A stretch of DNA of 57,448 nt from CAZUCE01 sp964619265 (GTDB taxonomy: Bacteria; Planctomycetota; UBA1135; GCA-002686595): contig CAZUCE010000025.1 in assembly GCA_964619265.1 (NCBI GenBank), positions 1-57,448 of the forward strand, read 5' to 3'. Shown piece by piece: positions 1-9,383 of the stretch. Each line of letters begins with the position of its first letter. Positions within the stretch are counted from its first letter, which is position 1. The translations under genes and the position numbers were made by a program. A model generated the notes under the pieces. It was not told the origin of the DNA. It did not search any database and was given only the letters and a program-made list of their open reading frames with translations.

Positions 1-11
1 GAACCCGCCCC

Positions 12-1046
12 ATGCCCCCTCTACGCCCCCTGGAGGACTGGAACGACGCCCTCAATCGCCTCGCCGAGGAAATCGCCCTGGCCACGAGATCGCATTTTCT
101 GGCCGAGCTCGACCGCGACCGCGGCGCCTCCCTACGCCGAGCGGCCAGCCAGGGTGCGGGCGACGTGACCTTCGGGATCGACGTCCCCGCCGAGCGCGCG
201 GCGCGGGCTTGGTTCCAGCGGGAAGCCGCCACTCGCCCACTCTCGCTGCTCACCGAAGACACCGGTTGGTGCCACCTCGGTCCGGATCCAACCGGCTCGG
301 AACAAGCCGTCGAGTTGCCGGGCTTCGACCACGGCGGCCCGCGGATCGCCCTCGACCCCATCGACGGCACGCGCAACCTGATGACCGACCTGCGCTCCGC
401 ATGGGTCGTCGTCTCCGCCTGCGGCCCGGGCGCCGGTGAGCCGCGCCTCGCCGACGTGACCTTCGGACTGCTCGGCGAGCTGCCCGACTCCCGGGCCGCG
501 GTGCGCCGAACGCTCCAGGCCTCGCGCGGGGCGGGCTGTGAACTGATCGTCCAGGACCTCGCATCGAGCGACCAACTGAGCCGCACTCCCCTGCGGGTGG
601 ATGCCGACGACCGCTGCGATCACGGCTACTTCCCGTTTTTCCGGTATGCGCCTGACTTGCGTCCCGCGATCGCCGAGATCGAAGCCGCCTTCTTCGCGCG
701 CCTCGAACGCGACGAAGGAGCCGACGTCCGGCATTGCTTCGACGACCAATACATCTGCTCGGCAGGCCAGCTGGCCTTGCTAGCCCTTGGCACCTACCGC
801 TTCGTCACCGATCTGCGCCCCATCGTTGCCGCCGCGGCCGGTCGTTCGACGGTGCCGTCCAAGCCCTACGACGTGGCCGGCGCGATCCTGTGCGCCCGCG
901 AGGCGGGCTGCATCGTCGAACACCCCAGCGGCGCCGAGCTCGACTTTCCCCTGGACGTCTCGACGCCCGTCGCGATGGCCTCCTACGCAAACGGAGCCAC
1001 CGCCAGGCGACTCCGTCCGCACCTGCAGGCGGTGCTGCCGGGCTAG
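12..1046 (+). CDS. inositol monophosphatase-family protein
   Basis: A 344-aa protein of the lithium-sensitive sugar/inositol phosphatase superfamily, which hydrolyses small phosphate esters with divalent metals. The metal-binding motif DPIDGT lies at residues 115-120, an acidic LLTEDT segment near residue 79 could supply the first metal ligand, and YDVAGA at 286-291 matches the family's C-terminal W/Y-D-V-A motif. It is longer than typical family members (about 260-280 aa) because of inserts between these motifs. There is no signal peptide, so it is probably cytoplasmic. It converges with the POT transporter. The substrate cannot be told from sequence; inositol phosphate, fructose bisphosphate or PAP are all possible. 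The ATG lies 11 bases from the window edge, so an upstream start cannot be excluded. Confidence 0.75.
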   Translation: MPPLRPLEDWNDALNRLAEEIALATRSHFLAELDRDRGASLRRAASQGAGDVTFGIDVPAERAARAWFQREAATRPLSLLTEDTGWCHLGPDPTGSEQAVELPGFDHGGPRIALDPIDGTRNLMTDLRSAWVVVSACGPGAGEPRLADVTFGLLGELPDSRAAVRRTLQASRGAGCELIVQDLASSDQLSRTPLRVDADDRCDHGYFPFFRYAPDLRPAIAEIEAAFFARLERDEGADVRHCFDDQYICSAGQLALLALGTYRFVTDLRPIVAAAAGRSTVPSKPYDVAGAILCAREAGCIVEHPSGAELDFPLDVSTPVAMASYANGATARRLRPHLQAVLPG

Positions 1047-1047
1047 G

Positions 1048-1065
1048 AAGCCCGGGCTCGGGCTT
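1048..1065. terminator. hairpin between convergent genes
   Basis: An inverted repeat AAGCCCG-ggct-CGGGCTT starts directly after the stop codon of the phosphatase-like gene and precedes the stop of the convergent POT transporter. It would fold on either strand and could terminate both transcripts. It has only a two-base T end, so it is not a classical intrinsic terminator. Confidence 0.4.
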
Positions 1066-1078
1066 GGAGCTGGACTCC

Positions 1079-2485
1079 CTAGGCCGTGGATGCGCCCTCG
1101 CCCTCTCCTTGTTCGTCCTCGTCCTGCATGTAGGTCTGCCCCTTGTAGAAGATCGCGAAGACCACAAACAGCACCGAAGCCGCCAGCATCACCTTGACGA
1201 AGAACCAGTAGTAGTCGGCGCCGTCGAGAGTGAGGACCGGCTCTTGACCTTCTTCGGAATCCAGCAAACCGTTTACCGTCGCGGTGAACATGTTGCCTAC
1301 GAACACGCCCATGAAGTAGATGCCCATGATCAGGGACTTCATCTTGCGCGGCGCCTGGGTGTAGGCGAATTCGAGGCTGGTGATCGACACCATCACCTCA
1401 CCAGCGGTCAGGGCCACATAGGCCAAGAGCTGCCACTGGATGTTGACCAATTCTCCGGCCTGGATGCGCGTCTCGATCCAGCCGGTGATCGCAAAGGCCC
1501 CTGCCGTGGTGAACAACCCGATGCCAATCTTCCGCAGGGGCGTCAGCCGGAACAGCTTGTCGATCGCGGGATAGATCGCGTAGGTGAAGGTCGGGATCAG
1601 GATCAGGATCAGAATCGGGTTGGCGGCCTGAATCTGAGCCTCGCCCCAGGTACGCCCCATCCACTGCAAGTCCATCGACTTCGCCTGGATCGTCCAAGCC
1701 GAGCCGGTCTGATCAAACAGCGCCCAGAACGCCGGCACAAAGATCAGGAACACCGGTGTGAGGTTCAGCAGCGCCCGCAGGCCCTGCTTGTCGAGGACGC
1801 TGTCGAAGTAGCCCACGCGCGTCGGCGGAATGTGCGCATAGCGGTTGCGCCCAAGCCAGAAACTGAACAGCGCGAGTGCCATCAGGATGCCGGGCAACCC
1901 GAACGCCACGGCGGGGCCGTACTCGGTCAGCAACCAAGGCGTGAGAATCGAGCTGACCGCCGAGCCCACGTTGATCGAGAAGTACCACCAGCTGAACACC
2001 TTGCTGATCAGGTGCTTGTTCTGGCCGCCGAACTGGTCCCCCAGGTGCGCGGAGACACACGACTTGATGCCGCCCGCCCCTAGCGCAATGAAGCCCAATC
2101 CGATGAACAACCACTGGTAGGGCTCCAGCATGCCGCGCCCGAATCCGGTGTCCCCCGCCGCCAGGCAGGCGTGACCGATCAGGTAACCCAAGGACAATGT
2201 GATGATCGCTCGATACTTGCCCAGGAAACGGTCGGCCAGCAGACCGCCGATCAGCGGGAAGAAATACGCCCACGCGGTAAACGTGTGGTAGACCGCCTTG
2301 GCTCGCTCCTCATTGAAGGTCGCCTCCTCCCCCATGGAGTCGACCAGGTGCTGGGTCATGTAGACCGTCAAGATGGCCTTCATCCCATAGAAGCTGAATC
2401 GCTCGGCCATCTCGTTGCCGAGGATGTACGGGATGCCCTTGGGGAAGCCGGAGGTTTGCTCCGGCTTGGTGCGGTGTTGGCCCAT
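1079..2485 (-). CDS. POT-family peptide MFS transporter
   Basis: Proton-coupled oligopeptide transporter of the inner membrane, 468 aa with about 12-14 hydrophobic segments. Family signatures are present: NEMAERFSFYGM matches the ExxERFxYYG proton-coupling motif of helix 1, GGLLADRFLGKYR is the loop 2-3 MFS motif, and FSWWYFSINVG matches the PTR2 signature. The tail after the last helix is short and acidic. The longest ORF begins with a GTG at 2527, but that GTG overlaps a TATAGT box. The ATG at 2485 is preferred because it is followed directly by the conserved FPKGIPYILGNEMAERF start of the fold. It probably imports di- and tripeptides. It is a single gene with no operon partner. Confidence 0.88.
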   Translation of the reverse strand: MGQHRTKPEQTSGFPKGIPYILGNEMAERFSFYGMKAILTVYMTQHLVDSMGEEATFNEERAKAVYHTFTAWAYFFPLIGGLLADRFLGKYRAIITLSLGYLIGHACLAAGDTGFGRGMLEPYQWLFIGLGFIALGAGGIKSCVSAHLGDQFGGQNKHLISKVFSWWYFSINVGSAVSSILTPWLLTEYGPAVAFGLPGILMALALFSFWLGRNRYAHIPPTRVGYFDSVLDKQGLRALLNLTPVFLIFVPAFWALFDQTGSAWTIQAKSMDLQWMGRTWGEAQIQAANPILILILIPTFTYAIYPAIDKLFRLTPLRKIGIGLFTTAGAFAITGWIETRIQAGELVNIQWQLLAYVALTAGEVMVSITSLEFAYTQAPRKMKSLIMGIYFMGVFVGNMFTATVNGLLDSEEGQEPVLTLDGADYYWFFVKVMLAASVLFVVFAIFYKGQTYMQDEDEQGEGEGASTA

Positions 2486-2525
2486 CGAGTCGTTGCTAGG
2501 GGAATTGCGGGAAAGGAGACGTGGC

Positions 2526-2531
2526 ACTATA
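2526..2531 (-). promoter_or_regulatory. possible -10 box of POT transporter
   Basis: On the minus strand TATAGT lies about 40 bases upstream of the ATG at 2485, a suitable place for a sigma-70 type -10 element with a leader of about 35 nt. No convincing -35 element is visible 17 bases further upstream, so support is limited. Confidence 0.3.
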
Positions 2532-2690
2532 GGGCCCCGCAGGATCTCGTCGCGTGCGCCCTCTCGATCCCGCCCTCTTCTGACGGCCCGTCCCGCAGCG
2601 TATGGAGCAATCCCTCACGACCCCCGCGGCGCTGCCTCGGGGGATTCATGTGCGCGCCTGCGGGAAGAGCCTCAAACGGCTCGTCGGAAT

Positions 2691-3020
2691 TCAGGCACCC
2701 GGCCCAGCGAAGATCAGCCAGACGATGTAGGCCAACAGCACGGCCCCGCCTGCAGCGACGCCCAGGCACTTGCCCTTGCGGCTCTTCGAGTCGGTGAATT
2801 TCGCCCCCAAGAAGCCCAGCACCGCGGCTGCCGCCGGCGCGATCAGCACGAGGAGGATCACAAACTTCCCCAGACCCTCGTCCTTGGGCAGGATGTCCGC
2901 GATGTCGAAGGCCGACAGCGAGTAGACAGCGATCGAGATCGCGCCGAGGATCAGCGCCACCAGCGCCAGGAGACCGAGCGGGCCGAGGCCCTTTTTTCCG
3001 TTGGAACTCATGGGCAGCAT
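2691..3020 (-). CDS. small hypothetical membrane protein
   Basis: A 109-aa protein of unknown function with three predicted membrane segments, near residues 14-36, 50-75 and 88-105. A charged, glycine-poor loop (KFTDSKSRKGK) lies between the last two. The ATG at 3020 is preceded by GGGAGG at a 4-nt spacing, a strong ribosome site that favours it over the ATG nine bases downstream. It is divergent from the SRPBCC gene, with only 35 bp between the two starts, so the promoters must overlap or sit inside the neighbouring gene. I do not recognise the family; it resembles small multi-pass proteins common in planctomycete-type genomes. Confidence 0.65.
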   Translation of the reverse strand: MLPMSSNGKKGLGPLGLLALVALILGAISIAVYSLSAFDIADILPKDEGLGKFVILLVLIAPAAAAVLGFLGAKFTDSKSRKGKCLGVAAGGAVLLAYIVWLIFAGPGA

Positions 3021-3055
3021 GGTGCCTCCCGCCTGTCCTCGCCGAAAGCTTCGCC

Positions 3056-3475
3056 ATGGATCTCGAATACGAACTTCGCCTCGCTGCCCCCCCGGGGCGC
3101 CTGTGGGCCCGCCTAGCCGACTTGGCTGCGTGGCCCTCCTGGGCCAAGGGTGTCGTCGCGGTGGCCCTTAAGCGGGGTGTGGGAACCGCCCGCGGCGACC
3201 TCTTCCGGGTCGAAATCGAACACAAGGGCTACCGCACCTGCCTTGAGGGCGAGGTCACTCAAACCGAGCAGGACGCTCTCCACGCCCACCGCATGTGGAA
3301 CGAGCAGGTCGAAGTCACGACCACCACCCGCCTAGCCCCCGACGGCGATGGCACGCGCCTGCGTCAGACCCTCGAGATCACCCTCCACGGGTTCACGGTT
3401 CGATTGCTCGCCAGCAAGATCCGCAAGGAACTCAAAGCCAAACAAGCCGCCGATCTCGCGGCGCTCGGAAACTGA
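3056..3475 (+). CDS. SRPBCC-family (START-like) protein
   Basis: A 139-aa protein with the helix-grip fold pattern. It begins with a short strand (MDLEYELRLAAPPGRLWARL), then the WPSWAKGV helix turn typical of polyketide-cyclase/dehydrase-like proteins, alternating strands, and a long C-terminal helix ending in KELKAKQAADLAAL. Members bind hydrophobic ligands or act in lipid or polyketide handling, but no ligand can be inferred. It has no signal peptide. It ends 10 bases before the stop of the convergent ABC exporter permease. A second SRPBCC gene occurs at 48682-49152, with low similarity. Confidence 0.7.
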   Translation: MDLEYELRLAAPPGRLWARLADLAAWPSWAKGVVAVALKRGVGTARGDLFRVEIEHKGYRTCLEGEVTQTEQDALHAHRMWNEQVEVTTTTRLAPDGDGTRLRQTLEITLHGFTVRLLASKIRKELKAKQAADLAALGN

Positions 3476-3485
3476 CCCCCGAGGG

Positions 3486-5246
3486 TCAGACTCGATCGCG
3501 GGCCGGGTCGTAGCTGGCCAACGCTCGCCCCCCCAGCCACAGGGCCATCCACAAGAGCGGCCACAGCACCGCCCAGGCGAGCAGAAAGGCCAGCGCGCCG
3601 GCTTGGTTTTTCTCAAGGCCAAGCTCAAGCAACTGCCAGTAGGCGAAGGCGCCCCCACCGGCGCACAGGGCGATCACCGATCCCAGGGCCACCGCGCGCA
3701 CCACGAACAAGACCGAAGCGCGCCCCATGTTCTGCAGCGCTCCATCGTGCCCCGGAACGAGCCGCACGGGCCACTTGAGAAACAGCGCGTTGTCGATCGC
3801 TAGCCACAGCAGGACGAACGGAGGCAGGAACAAGGCTAGACCCAACTGCGAAAGGTGCGGCGCCTGCTGAATGGAGACCTGCAGCGCGACAGCGACCCAC
3901 AACAACCCGACGACCAGCGCCATCTCGGGCAACAGCATCGCGGTGAACAGCTTGGTCCGCCCGATCGGCCAGGCCTTGATCTCGGCCAGGCGGTCGACCT
4001 CCTCGCGAAAATCGAAGCGCAATCCGCCGCACAGGTAGAGAACGCCCAGACCGGCCGTAATGAACGCTCCAATGACTTGTTTTTCCCCGGGGTTCCCGCG
4101 TCCGAGCAAGAAGACGTTTAGCGCGACCACAAAGGTCAGCACCAGCGCAGCAAAGGTGATCGTCGTGCGTGCGCGGCGCCAGATCGAAGCTGTCTTGCGC
4201 CAGGCCACGGCACCGGCTGGACCGCGTCCGAAAAGCCACGGCACCCGGCGGGTCGCGGCCCGCTTGGAAATATCGCTGGCCGAGGCTCCAGGCCCTAATC
4301 GCTGCATGCGGCGCAGGCGCCGCGCCACGTCGGCGGAGCCGTCGATCGCCATTTCACGGAAGTCGAGGTTCAGCCTCGCAACCGCCTCATAGAAGAACAA
4401 GAGCAGCGCCACGCAGAGCGCGAACCAGGGCAGCGCCCTCGGAAGGGTCGGAGCCGCAGTCAGTTTGGCCCATGGCAGAAACGGTGAGGTCACCGCCTGA
4501 ACCACAGGGTTCAGCAGCAGACCCTCAAATTTTTCAAAGACCTCATTTTCGGGCTTCGGAGCCACGCGCTCGAGGGCCTCTCGGGTCAGCGTGCCAATTT
4601 CGTCGGAGCGCCCGACGTCGAACGCGATCTCCTGGGTGACCAGCCAGGTTCCGAATCCGACGCCGATCAGGCCGGAGACGAAGAGGATCTTCGACAAGCC
4701 CCGCATCCAACGCAGGGAAAGCCGGAACTCCACGTAGCCCAGCACAAGCGCGAGTCCTTGCCCAAGCACGACGATAAAGGCCACTGCGAGCAGCGAAGCC
4801 GAAGCAGCCTGGATCGGATGCGGAAGCCTGACGCCTGCGACAAGCGCCAGGAACATGCCACCGAACGCCGAACGTCCAAGCCCCGCGTTCAGGCGGTAAC
4901 GGATGATGTCGGACCGCCGAACAGGCGCGGAGAAAACCCGTTCAACTTCCGATCCGGGCAGGTACAAGCCGCGGTTGGCCAGGTTGCCTGCCAGAGAGAT
5001 GACCAGCATCCCGAACAGGCCGAAGCGCACGCCCGGCTCGACGAGCTCGGGCGGCAGCTGAGGCCCGCGACCCAGCACGAAGGTGAAGATGACGCTCGTG
5101 GACCAAAGGCCGAGAAGTCCGACTCCGAACAGGGCGAAGAACGCACCGGCAGGCGTGCGCAAGCGGCTCAACTGGCGCCGGATGACGCCGCGCAACTTAG
5201 CACGCGCCAACCACCGCAGCGCAGGATCGCCGGCTAGACCGCTCAA
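3486..5246 (-). CDS. ABC exporter membrane subunit
   Basis: A large multi-pass protein, 586 aa from the chosen start, with two hydrophobic blocks separated by a soluble middle part. It looks like the permease of an ABC-2-type exporter in which both halves are fused. The open frame extends to 5669, but that extension lies inside the ATPase gene and has the low-complexity Arg/Gly composition of a shadow frame. A TTG at 5246 overlaps the ATPase stop as TTGA, the same 4-nt coupling seen throughout this window, so I place the start there. It most probably works with the ATPase at 5243-6136. The exported substrate is unknown. Confidence 0.7.
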   Translation of the reverse strand: MSGLAGDPALRWLARAKLRGVIRRQLSRLRTPAGAFFALFGVGLLGLWSTSVIFTFVLGRGPQLPPELVEPGVRFGLFGMLVISLAGNLANRGLYLPGSEVERVFSAPVRRSDIIRYRLNAGLGRSAFGGMFLALVAGVRLPHPIQAASASLLAVAFIVVLGQGLALVLGYVEFRLSLRWMRGLSKILFVSGLIGVGFGTWLVTQEIAFDVGRSDEIGTLTREALERVAPKPENEVFEKFEGLLLNPVVQAVTSPFLPWAKLTAAPTLPRALPWFALCVALLLFFYEAVARLNLDFREMAIDGSADVARRLRRMQRLGPGASASDISKRAATRRVPWLFGRGPAGAVAWRKTASIWRRARTTITFAALVLTFVVALNVFLLGRGNPGEKQVIGAFITAGLGVLYLCGGLRFDFREEVDRLAEIKAWPIGRTKLFTAMLLPEMALVVGLLWVAVALQVSIQQAPHLSQLGLALFLPPFVLLWLAIDNALFLKWPVRLVPGHDGALQNMGRASVLFVVRAVALGSVIALCAGGGAFAYWQLLELGLEKNQAGALAFLLAWAVLWPLLWMALWLGGRALASYDPARDRV

Positions 5247-6136
5247 GGTTGCTTGGGCCCGTCCGCGAAGGGATCGTCCGCGAGGGGATCGTCCGCGAGG
5301 GGGCTGGCCGTCTTCGAACCGGGCGCGTCCACGGGAGTCGAACCCGGAGCGCTGTCCGAGCCGGCTGGCTGACCCTCGGTGAGCGCAAAGAAGAGGTCTT
5401 CGAGGCGCTCGGCATCCGCCCCGCCCGTGATCGCGACTCGAGCCTCGTCGAGCGTGCCGTCGAACACCGGCTGGCCGCGCTCCAGGACCAATAGCCGGGA
5501 GGCAAGCTCTTGAACCAAATCGAGCTGGTGAGAGGAGAGCACCACCGCCACTCCCTCTCGGGCGATCTCGGCGATCGCGGCCTTGGCGGAGCGAATGCCC
5601 CGCGGATCCAAACCGCTCAGGGGCTCGTCCAGGAGCAAGAGGCGCGGGCGAGGAAGGAACGCGCAGCAAAAGGCCAGTTTTTGGCGCATTCCACGCGACA
5701 GCTCGCCCCCCAGGGCCTCGCGCTTTTCGGTTAACTCGAAACGCTCCAACAAGCGCTCCGCCTCCGACTCCCAGGTGTCCACGCGATAGAGCCGCGCAAT
5801 GAACTCGAGGTGTTCGAAGATCGTCATCGCGTCAAACGGCTGGGGGTCGTCGGGGACCCAGGCGAGCCGCTGCTTGGCCGCACGCTCGGCCTTCGTGATG
5901 TCGTGGCCGGCGACGCGAATCGAACCTGATTCGACCGGCAGGATTCCGGCGATCGTGCGCAGGGTCGTGGTTTTGCCAGCGCCGTTGGGGCCGAGCAGCC
6001 CCAGCACCTCCCCCGGCGCCACCTCGAAGGAGAGCTCCTGGACGGCGGGTGCGTCCTCGTAGTGCTTGGTCAGGTCGGAGACCTCGAGGACCGGCGAGGC
6101 GTCCTCGGAATCGGGGTAGGGGGCGTCGGAGATCAA
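5243..6136 (-). CDS. ABC transporter ATP-binding protein
   Basis: A 297-aa nucleotide-binding subunit. Walker A is GPNGAGKTTT near residue 51, the signature is a variant LSRGMRQK, Walker B is RLLLLDEPLSGLDP, and the switch histidine is in VVLSSHQ. The composition fits ABC-2-type export ATPases rather than importers. The last 40 or so residues are an Asp/Pro-rich tail containing three degenerate repeats (LADDP, LADDP, FADGP) encoded by a 15-bp tandem repeat. It is translationally coupled to the following permease by a TTGA overlap. Its start lies about 240 bp from gcvP, on the opposite strand. Confidence 0.88.
   Translation of the reverse strand: MISDAPYPDSEDASPVLEVSDLTKHYEDAPAVQELSFEVAPGEVLGLLGPNGAGKTTTLRTIAGILPVESGSIRVAGHDITKAERAAKQRLAWVPDDPQPFDAMTIFEHLEFIARLYRVDTWESEAERLLERFELTEKREALGGELSRGMRQKLAFCCAFLPRPRLLLLDEPLSGLDPRGIRSAKAAIAEIAREGVAVVLSSHQLDLVQELASRLLVLERGQPVFDGTLDEARVAITGGADAERLEDLFFALTEGQPAGSDSAPGSTPVDAPGSKTASPLADDPLADDPFADGPKQP
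5261..5305. repeat. 15-bp tandem repeat, 3 units
   Basis: Three units of roughly GTCCGCGAGGGGATC follow one another inside the 3' end of the ATPase gene. Because the unit is 15 bp, copy-number change would keep the frame and only alter the length of the acidic DDP tail. Confidence 0.75.
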
Positions 6137-6377
6137 GGTGGGCGCGAGTGTACGTCCGCGGCCCCCAGGAATCGCGGGCGCTATGGCGCGAGAACACGTG
6201 AACCTGAGGGGGCAAGTGGCCCGGGGGAACGGGCGTCTAGGTTCTGGCTCACGAACGAACAGCGCTTCAGGGCGGGAACCGGGACCAATCGGGGCTATTC
6301 TCCTGGACTGTCGAAGTCACCTTATTCTTCCTCAGCAGGCCCTCTCTCCTTCCGTCCCTCCCGGTCCCCGCCCTTCC

Positions 6378-9275
6378 GTGGTCGATTCTTCCAAGCCCTC
6401 CTCCCTCCGCGAGTTCGACGCCTTCGCCCCGCGCCACACCGGCTCCGGGCCGCAAGATCTCGCCGCGATGCTGGCGACCATCGGAGTCCAGGACGCCCAG
6501 ACGCTCGTGGACGAGACGATCCCGGCCACGATTCGGTTGGGTCGCGAGCTCGAGCTGCCCGCTGCGCTCGGCGAGCGAGCCTGCCTGGAAGATCTCGCCG
6601 CGATGGCCGACAAAAACCTCGTGTTGCGGTCGTTTCTTGGCCTCGGCTACCACGCCTGCCTGGTTCCAACGGTCATCCAACGCAACATCCTGGAGAACCC
6701 GGCCTGGTACACCCAGTACACGCCCTATCAGGCGGAGATCGCCCAGGGTCGACTGGAGGCGTTGCTTACGTTCCAGACCATGGTCTCGGACCTGACCGGG
6801 CTGCCGCTTGCCAACGCGTCGCTGCTTGACGAAGCCACCGCCGCCGCCGAAGCGCTCGCCATGTGCCAGACGCTCGCCAAGGGTCGCAACGGTTCGTACT
6901 TCGTCGCCGAGCGTTGCCATCCGCAGACCCTGGCTGTCGTGCGCACACGCGCCGAAGCCCTCTCCATCCCGGTCCTGACCGGGGATCCGGAGAGCTTTGA
7001 CTTTGAGGGCCACGACCTGTGCGGCGCTCTGCTTCAGGTGCCCGACACTTACGGGCGCATCGAGGACCTCAGCAGCATCGTGGAGCGGATCCACAAAGCC
7101 GGCGCGAAGGTCGTCGTTGCGACCGACTTGCTGGCCCTGACCCTGATGCGCTCGCCTGGCGAGTTCGGTGCCGACATCGCGGTCGGCTCCGCCCAGCGCT
7201 TTGGGGTTCCGCTCGGCTATGGCGGCCCCCACGCGGGCTTTCTGGCCGCGACCGAGGCTTTCAAGCGCGTGCTACCCGGTCGCATTATCGGTCTCTCCAA
7301 GGACTCCCACGGCAACCCGGCGCTGCGCATGGCGATGCAGACGCGCGAGCAGCACATCCGGCGCGATAAAGCGACCAGCAACATCTGCACCGCGCAAGTC
7401 CTGCTCGCGATCATGTCGGGCATGTACGCCGTTTACCACGGTGCCGAAGGACTGCGCACCATCGCCAGTCGCGTCCATCGTCTGACCAGCGCGCTTGCTG
7501 CGCTGCTCTCGGAAAACGGCCACGCCGTCGAGGATGGTGCCACCTTCGACACGATCCTGGTCACCCCGGCCGGACGGACCGCGGCGGAGATCTTGAAAGC
7601 CGCGCGTCAAGCAGGCTTCAACTTGCGCGAAGTGTCCGGCGGACGCGTCGGCATCGCCTTGGATGAGCCCACGACGATCGAAGAACTGATTGCGGTTCTA
7701 GGCGCGTTCGGCATCACCGTCGATGCGGCCGCGGTCGAATCCGCCGCTGTCGAGTCCCTGCCGGCCGGCCTGCGTCGCAAGACCGAGGTGCTCACCCACC
7801 CTGTGTTCCGTCAGTACCGCACCGAGCACGAGTGCTTGCGCTACCTGAAGCGCCTCGAGTCCCGCGACCTGTCGCTGGTCCACTCCATGATTCCGCTCGG
7901 CTCGTGCACCATGAAGCTGAACGCCACCTCCGAGATGATGGCGCTCACTTGGCCCGGCTTTAGCGACTTGCACCCGTTTGTGCCCGCCGATCAGGCTCGG
8001 GGATACGGAGAGTTGTTCGATCGCCTCGAGCGTGCCCTGTGCGAAATCACCGGTTTTGCCGCGATGTCCCTGCAGCCCAACGCGGGATCCCAGGGCGAGT
8101 ACGCCGGTTTGCTCGCGATCCGCGGCTATCACCACGCACGCGGCGACCAGCAGCGCAACGTGTGTCTGATTCCGGTCTCCGCCCACGGCACCAACCCGGC
8201 GAGTGCAGTCATGGCCGGCCTCAAGGTCGTGGTCGTCGGCTGTGACGAACACGGCAACGTGGACGTCGCCGATCTAACCGCCAAAGCCGAGCTGCACGCG
8301 GATCGACTCGCCGCCCTGATGGTCACGTACCCCTCGACCCACGGTGTGTTTGAGTCCGAGATTCGCGAGATGTGCGACGTGGTGCACCGAAACGGTGGCC
8401 AGGTCTACCTGGACGGGGCCAACTTGAACGCACAGGTTGGGCTGTGCCGGCCGGGCGACTACGGCGCCGACGTCTGCCACTTAAACCTGCACAAGACCTT
8501 CTGCATCCCCCACGGCGGCGGCGGACCCGGGATGGGCCCGATCGGCGTGGCCGAGCACCTCGTTCCGCACCTGCCCAGCCATCCATTCGCAAAGGTGGGC
8601 GGCGACGTTGGTCCGGTGGCCGCAGCGCCGTTTGGCAGCTCGCTCATCCTGACGATCTCCTACGCCTACATCGCGATGATGGGTCCGATCGGTTTGCGCC
8701 AGGCCACCGAGGTTGCGATCGTGAACGCTAACTACATGGCGAAGCGCCTTGAGGGGCACTTCGACATCGTCTACCGCGGCAAGACCGGCCGGGTCGCCCA
8801 CGAGTTCATCCTCGACCTGCGCCCGTTCGGCGAGTCGGCCCACGTGTCGGCCGAAGACGTCGCCAAACGTTTGATGGACTACGGCTTCCACTCTCCGACG
8901 CTGAGCTGGCCGGTCATGAACACGATGATGATCGAGCCGACCGAGTCTGAGTCGAAGGCCGAGTTGGACCGCTTGTGCGACGCGCTGATCTCGATCCGCT
9001 CGGAGATTCGTGCCATCGAAGAAGGCCGAATGGACCAGACCGACAACCCGCTGCTGAACGCGCCGCACACCTCGGCGCACGTGACGGCCGACGACTGGAG
9101 CCATCCCTACTCACGTGAAACCGCCGCGTTCCCCGCGCCCTGGTGCCGGGATTTCAAATTCTGGCCGCACGTGGGTCGCGTCGACAACGGCTACGGCGAC
9201 AAAAACCTGGTCTGCACCTGCCCCCCGCTCGAGGCCTACGAGGAAGCCCAGCCCGAGCCTGCTCTCCAGCGTTAA
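6378..9275 (+). CDS. gcvP: glycine dehydrogenase (decarboxylating), P-protein
   Basis: P-protein of the glycine cleavage system. It decarboxylates glycine with pyridoxal phosphate and passes the aminomethyl group to the lipoyl arm of GcvH. The protein is the one-piece (P1+P2 fused) form of 965 aa, the usual length. The N-terminal half contains the YTPYQAEIAQGRLE and TSNICTAQ family motifs. The PLP lysine is K706 in LHKTFCIPHGGGGPGMGP. The frame is open from 6138, but GTG at 6378 gives a standard N-terminus (VVDSSKPSSLREFDAFAPRH). No gcvT or gcvH lies in the window. I found no glycine-riboswitch-like pattern in the 240 bp upstream. The last seven codons, including the stop, lie inside a long palindrome. 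Confidence 0.96.
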   Translation: MVDSSKPSSLREFDAFAPRHTGSGPQDLAAMLATIGVQDAQTLVDETIPATIRLGRELELPAALGERACLEDLAAMADKNLVLRSFLGLGYHACLVPTVIQRNILENPAWYTQYTPYQAEIAQGRLEALLTFQTMVSDLTGLPLANASLLDEATAAAEALAMCQTLAKGRNGSYFVAERCHPQTLAVVRTRAEALSIPVLTGDPESFDFEGHDLCGALLQVPDTYGRIEDLSSIVERIHKAGAKVVVATDLLALTLMRSPGEFGADIAVGSAQRFGVPLGYGGPHAGFLAATEAFKRVLPGRIIGLSKDSHGNPALRMAMQTREQHIRRDKATSNICTAQVLLAIMSGMYAVYHGAEGLRTIASRVHRLTSALAALLSENGHAVEDGATFDTILVTPAGRTAAEILKAARQAGFNLREVSGGRVGIALDEPTTIEELIAVLGAFGITVDAAAVESAAVESLPAGLRRKTEVLTHPVFRQYRTEHECLRYLKRLESRDLSLVHSMIPLGSCTMKLNATSEMMALTWPGFSDLHPFVPADQARGYGELFDRLERALCEITGFAAMSLQPNAGSQGEYAGLLAIRGYHHARGDQQRNVCLIPVSAHGTNPASAVMAGLKVVVVGCDEHGNVDVADLTAKAELHADRLAALMVTYPSTHGVFESEIREMCDVVHRNGGQVYLDGANLNAQVGLCRPGDYGADVCHLNLHKTFCIPHGGGGPGMGPIGVAEHLVPHLPSHPFAKVGGDVGPVAAAPFGSSLILTISYAYIAMMGPIGLRQATEVAIVNANYMAKRLEGHFDIVYRGKTGRVAHEFILDLRPFGESAHVSAEDVAKRLMDYGFHSPTLSWPVMNTMMIEPTESESKAELDRLCDALISIRSEIRAIEEGRMDQTDNPLLNAPHTSAHVTADDWSHPYSRETAAFPAPWCRDFKFWPHVGRVDNGYGDKNLVCTCPPLEAYEEAQPEPALQR

Positions 9276-9381
9276 GTCGGTGCCAGGGTCGCGCGCACCG
9301 GTGAGACAGCCGCGGCTTCGCCGCGACTGTCTCACCGGTGCGCGCGACCCTGGCACCGACTTAACGCTGGAGAGCAGGCTC
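9255..9381. repeat. long palindrome, copy 1
   Basis: Arms of 61 nt on either side of a 5-nt loop (9316-9320) are complementary at all but one pair. The core is the shared CGGTGCCAGGGTCGC and GCACCGGTGAGACAG sequence, with one inner hairpin of the GCCGCGG type. Unlike the other three copies, the outer 21 nt are not the GCTAGATCGG motif. On the left they are the last codons of gcvP, and on the right an inverted copy of them. The right outer arm carries GGAGAG (9369-9374), ideally spaced before the TTG start of the next gene. It may also terminate gcvP transcription. Confidence 0.95.
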
Positions 9382-9383
9382 CC

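Noticed and set aside
734..2083. Long plus-strand frame of 449 codons
   Set aside because: It lies antisense to the POT transporter, which has clear family motifs. High GC content leaves long shadow frames.
5247..5669. Extended N-terminus of the ABC exporter permease
   Set aside because: The extension overlaps the ATPase gene entirely and is Arg/Gly/Ser-rich; a TTGA-coupled start is more credible.
6137..6377. Glycine riboswitch upstream of gcvP
   Set aside because: I looked for the conserved paired core and found no convincing match in the 240 bp leader.
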